From Sinorhizobium sp. RAC02 (GTDB taxonomy: Bacteria > Pseudomonadota > Alphaproteobacteria > Rhizobiales > Rhizobiaceae): DNA of 64,000 bases. The notes under the pieces were generated by a model. The model saw only the letters and a list, made by a program, of their open reading frames with translations, made no database searches and was not told the origin of the DNA. Both the position numbers and the translations under genes were made by a program. Of the stretch, positions 61,470 through 64,000 are shown in pieces. The DNA lies in contig NZ_CP016450.1 of the NCBI RefSeq assembly GCF_001713395.1, positions 3,254,501-3,318,500 of the forward strand, written 5' to 3'. Every line of letters starts with the position of its first letter. Positions within the stretch are counted from its first letter, which is position 1.

Positions 61470-62672
61470 CTATCGTTTGGCGGGAACGGCTGCGAGCGAC
61501 GCGACACCGACGATCTCGACGCCGCGACCGCCAGCTTCCTCGCACCATTCGCGAATGGCGTCCACACTTTCGTCGAAGGCTGACGCGATGCCGATCGCCG
61601 TGCCGTTGCGGCGGGCGATGCGTTCCAGTTCGTCGAGCTTCTTCAGCACCGCGTCGCGTGAAAGATCGGCGTCGAGTTGGAGGTCGGCAAAGGCATGGGG
61701 TGCCTCGACCGCGCCGGCGATCGTACCCGAAAGCGACTGCGCCGAACTACCGTCGTCGAGGAAGACGAGGCCGCGGTTGGAGACGTCGCGGACGATCGGT
61801 TCCAGCGCATCCGCATCCGACAGGAAGCGGCCGCCCATGAAGTTCACGATGCCGGTATAATTGGTGACCTGGGCCATGGCGCGGTGCAGTTCCGCGAGGT
61901 TCTTGGTCTCGCTGAGATCGGTGCGCAGCGTGTAGAGGCCCGGATCGTTCTGCGGATAGTCGAAGGGCTCCAGCGGCACTTGCAGCAGGATTTCGTGACC
62001 CTTGCGGCGCGCCTCCTGCATCCAGCGCGACAGGCTGTTGCCGCTGGCCGCAAAGGCGAGGGTTACCTCGCCCGGTAGCTGGCGGATGGCGCGTTGCGTA
62101 CCCGTCTGGCTGAGGCCGAGGCCGCCGACGACGATGGCGATGCGCGTACCGCGCGCGCCGGACCAGGGCCGGGCGTATTGGTCCATCGGCCGGGTGCCGT
62201 CGGGACCGATGATCGGGATCTTGCCGTCGGACGTGTCTTCGAGCAGGTCGTCGTTCGGGAACGCGGCCGTGCGCGCGTCCTGGCCGATGCGGTTGGCTTC
62301 GATGATGAGCGGGCCATCGCCGTCGCGTGTACCCGGCGAGTACTTGCGCACGATATTGCCGTCGTCGGTCAACGTTTCCTCGACCTGCGCGCCGGAAAGC
62401 CCATTCGCCCTGCGCACGCCGTCCTTGGCGTCGGCCGTCTTCTGGTCGGCATTGGTGTCGGTCGGCGTTTGGGATGCGGCTTCTTCAACGGGAGCCGTGA
62501 GGGGCGCGGTGCGCAGCCCGCTCGGCGCCAGCGATGTCCAGCCGGAAAAGCCGAGGAGACCCACGATGGCGACGGCAAACACGAAATTGCCGGCGGAGAA
62601 CCGCGAGGGTCCTGCCGTTCCTGGCCTTGCCTTGCGGTCCTGGCCGAGAGGTGCGTGAATGTCTGTGCCCAA
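61470..62672 (-). CDS. Divergent polysaccharide deacetylase family protein
   Basis: A 400-residue protein. One N-terminal membrane segment at about residues 27-46 (NFVFAVAIVGLLGFSGWTSLA), a disordered linker, then a NodB-like fold (RIAIVVGGLGLSQTGTQRAI, TLAFAASGNSLSRWMQEARRKGHEILLQVPLEPFDYP, MGGRFLSDADALEPIV, LVFLDDGSSA, GTAIGIASAFDESVDAI). This is the DUF610 group. Placed between ctpA and rppH, as in many rhizobia, which hints at an envelope role. Whether it deacetylates anything is unproven. Confidence 0.87.
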   Translation of the reverse strand: MGTDIHAPLGQDRKARPGTAGPSRFSAGNFVFAVAIVGLLGFSGWTSLAPSGLRTAPLTAPVEEAASQTPTDTNADQKTADAKDGVRRANGLSGAQVEETLTDDGNIVRKYSPGTRDGDGPLIIEANRIGQDARTAAFPNDDLLEDTSDGKIPIIGPDGTRPMDQYARPWSGARGTRIAIVVGGLGLSQTGTQRAIRQLPGEVTLAFAASGNSLSRWMQEARRKGHEILLQVPLEPFDYPQNDPGLYTLRTDLSETKNLAELHRAMAQVTNYTGIVNFMGGRFLSDADALEPIVRDVSNRGLVFLDDGSSAQSLSGTIAGAVEAPHAFADLQLDADLSRDAVLKKLDELERIARRNGTAIGIASAFDESVDAIREWCEEAGGRGVEIVGVASLAAVPAKR

Positions 62673-62704
62673 GGTCAGTCCGCGCTGGCCGGAAGGTGCG
62701 GAGG

Positions 62705-62734
62705 AAAACAGGGCCCGCGCTGCGGCGGGCCCTG
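62705..62734 (-). terminator. Terminator after ctpA
   Basis: On the minus strand CAGGGCCCGC / GCGGGCCCTG (10 bp) with a six-base loop, followed by TTTTCC. Confidence 0.8.
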
Positions 62735-62744
62735 CGAATGCATC

Positions 62745-64000
62745 TTACTTCTTCAGCTCGGCCTTTTCCGGATTGGCTGGGAAGGACGGGTCGGTCTTCT
62801 GGCCGCGCAGCAGTTCCAGCGCGTACTGCAGCTGCAGGTCGTCCTTGGCTTCCGGCGGCACGTAGGCGGACGAACCCGAACCGGATTCCGTCTCGCTCTG
62901 GCCCTGGATATGGCCGCGCAGGTTCGATTCGCCGGCGGATTCCAGCTTGCCCTGCAATTCCGGCGGCAGCGGCTGTTCGACCGTGACGTCCGGCGTAATA
63001 CCGGTGCCCTGGATCGATTTGCCGGATGGCGTGTAGTAGAGCGCCGTCGTCAGGCGCAGCGCACCGGCGTCACCCATCGGGATGATGGTCTGGACCGAAC
63101 CCTTGCCGAAGGACCGCGTGCCGAGCACGGTGGCACGGCGCAGATCCTGCAGAGCGCCAGCGACGATTTCAGACGCCGATGCCGAACCGCCATTGACCAT
63201 GACGATGACCGGCTTGCCGTCGGTGATGTCGCCCGGCGTCGCGTTGAAGCGGCGGGTTTCGTCCTCGTTGCGGCCGCGGGTCGAGACGACCTCGCCGCGT
63301 TCCAGGAAGGCGTCGGAAACGTTGATTGCTTGGTCGAGCAGACCACCCGGGTTGAGGCGCAGGTCGAGCACGTAGCCCTTCAGCTTGTCGGCCGGAACCT
63401 CTTCCTTGATCTTTTCGATCGCGGCTTCCAGGTCGTCATAGGTCTTTTCCGTGAACGAGATGACGCGGAGGTAACCGACATCGCCCTCGACGCGGGATTT
63501 TACGGCCCGCACGGCGATGATGTCGCGCATGATCGTCAGTTCGATCGGCTTGTCGGCGCCCTTGCGGATCAGCGTCAGCTTGATCGGCGTGTTGACGGCG
63601 CCGCGCATCTTCTCGACGGCTTCTTCCAGCTTCAGGCCGCGCACTTCCGCGCCGTCGATCTTCGCAATGAAGTCGCCCGCGAGAACACCCGCGCGGGATG
63701 CCGGCGTGTCGTCGATCGGCGTGATGACCTTGACGAGTTCGTCTTCCATCGTGACTTCGATGCCGAGACCGCCGAATTCACCGCGCGTCTGCGTGCGCAT
63801 GTCCTCGGCGTCCTTGGCATTCATGTAGGAGGAATGCGGGTCGAGCGAGGTGAGCATGCCGTTGATGGCATTCTCGATCAGCTGGTCTTCCTTCGGCGGC
63901 GTCACGTACTGGGCGCGCACACGCTCGAAGACATCACCGAAGATGGAAAGCTCGCGATAGGTCGACGAGCCGGCAGCTTCGGCGGGCAATGTTGCCGTGT
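62745..64000 (-). CDS. ctpA: Carboxy-terminal processing protease (S41), cut at window edge
   Basis: The gene enters from beyond 64000; about 418 residues are visible. In order: FERVRAQYVTPPKEDQLIENAINGML, PDZ domain (FGGLGIEVTMEDELVKVITPIDDTPASRAGVLAGDFI), then the protease core with the catalytic serine in GGSASASEIVAGAL and catalytic lysine in GTRSFGKGSVQT, and a polar tail. Family enzymes cleave C termini of exported or tagged proteins and help cell-wall enzyme turnover. The TTG at 63989 is probably not the start because the frame stays open to the edge; about 25 residues are probably missing. Confidence 0.93.
   Translation of the reverse strand, partial: TATLPAEAAGSSTYRELSIFGDVFERVRAQYVTPPKEDQLIENAINGMLTSLDPHSSYMNAKDAEDMRTQTRGEFGGLGIEVTMEDELVKVITPIDDTPASRAGVLAGDFIAKIDGAEVRGLKLEEAVEKMRGAVNTPIKLTLIRKGADKPIELTIMRDIIAVRAVKSRVEGDVGYLRVISFTEKTYDDLEAAIEKIKEEVPADKLKGYVLDLRLNPGGLLDQAINVSDAFLERGEVVSTRGRNEDETRRFNATPGDITDGKPVIVMVNGGSASASEIVAGALQDLRRATVLGTRSFGKGSVQTIIPMGDAGALRLTTALYYTPSGKSIQGTGITPDVTVEQPLPPELQGKLESAGESNLRGHIQGQSETESGSGSSAYVPPEAKDDLQLQYALELLRGQKTDPSFPANPEKAELKK

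Overview
The window is chromosomal DNA from an alphaproteobacterium of the order Hyphomicrobiales, most likely family Rhizobiaceae. A Rhizobium, Ensifer, Agrobacterium or Shinella-like genus would fit, and I cannot decide between them. The evidence is the GC-rich coding sequence, the order of the hemE, rho, mnmE, mnmG, rsmG, parA and parB block, a TrcR-type cell-cycle regulator, a 1593-residue NAD-glutamate dehydrogenase, an Irr-type box before bfd-bfr, and many GANTC (CcrM-type) sites at the origin. No tRNA, rRNA, insertion sequence, prophage, CRISPR array or dnaA gene was seen. It looks like a conserved core region, not an accessory island.

Layout. Positions 1-2.5 kb hold a small catabolic pair (HpaI-type aldolase, cut by the window edge, and succinate-semialdehyde dehydrogenase) and a nitroreductase. 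Positions 2.5-7.9 kb hold gyrB and a minus-strand run timA-like, mltA, Smr-domain protein and XRE regulator. Positions 8-12.7 kb hold fxsA and secB, then dnaQ, coaE, aroE, maf and ppsR on the minus strand. Positions 12,721-13,124 are the probable replication origin, with two perfect DnaA boxes, one near-perfect box, six GANTC sites and an AT-rich segment. To its right hemE, hemJ, rho, mnmE, mnmG, rsmG, parA and parB run away from it on the plus strand. Six ParB-binding parS sites (11.26, 17.60, 17.64, 19.59, 28.79 and 32.47 kb) surround this core, so replication start and chromosome segregation are encoded together.

Positions 22-34.9 kb hold holA-lptE-leuS, yggS, two related acyl-CoA synthetases (prpE and acs) either side of trcR, an SdhAF4-like protein, htpX and an RsmB-like rRNA methyltransferase. 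Positions 35-47.6 kb hold a heparinase-like protein, purH, a UMF1-type transporter, NAD-glutamate dehydrogenase, a pyridoxal kinase, a beta carbonic anhydrase and a lytic transglycosylase. Positions 47.8-54.3 kb are amino-acid metabolism: asd preceded by a 39-codon threonine/lysine-rich leader ORF, an MFS symporter with a large periplasmic insertion, a PAP2 phosphatase, leuB, a RidA-like protein and leuD. Positions 54.4-64 kb hold a small membrane protein, a CitE-like lyase, a DUF1737 protein, a minimal zinc peptidase, bfd-bfr iron storage, a 990-residue RTX protein, rppH, a divergent polysaccharide deacetylase and ctpA (cut by the window edge).

The most noteworthy candidates are the asd leader (promoter, Shine-Dalgarno site, Thr/Lys-rich ORF, two hairpins and a complement of the asd ribosome-binding region in under 300 bp), which looks like an attenuator sensing aspartate-family amino acids, and the parS set, in which four of six sites carry a base change that creates a GANTC methylation site.
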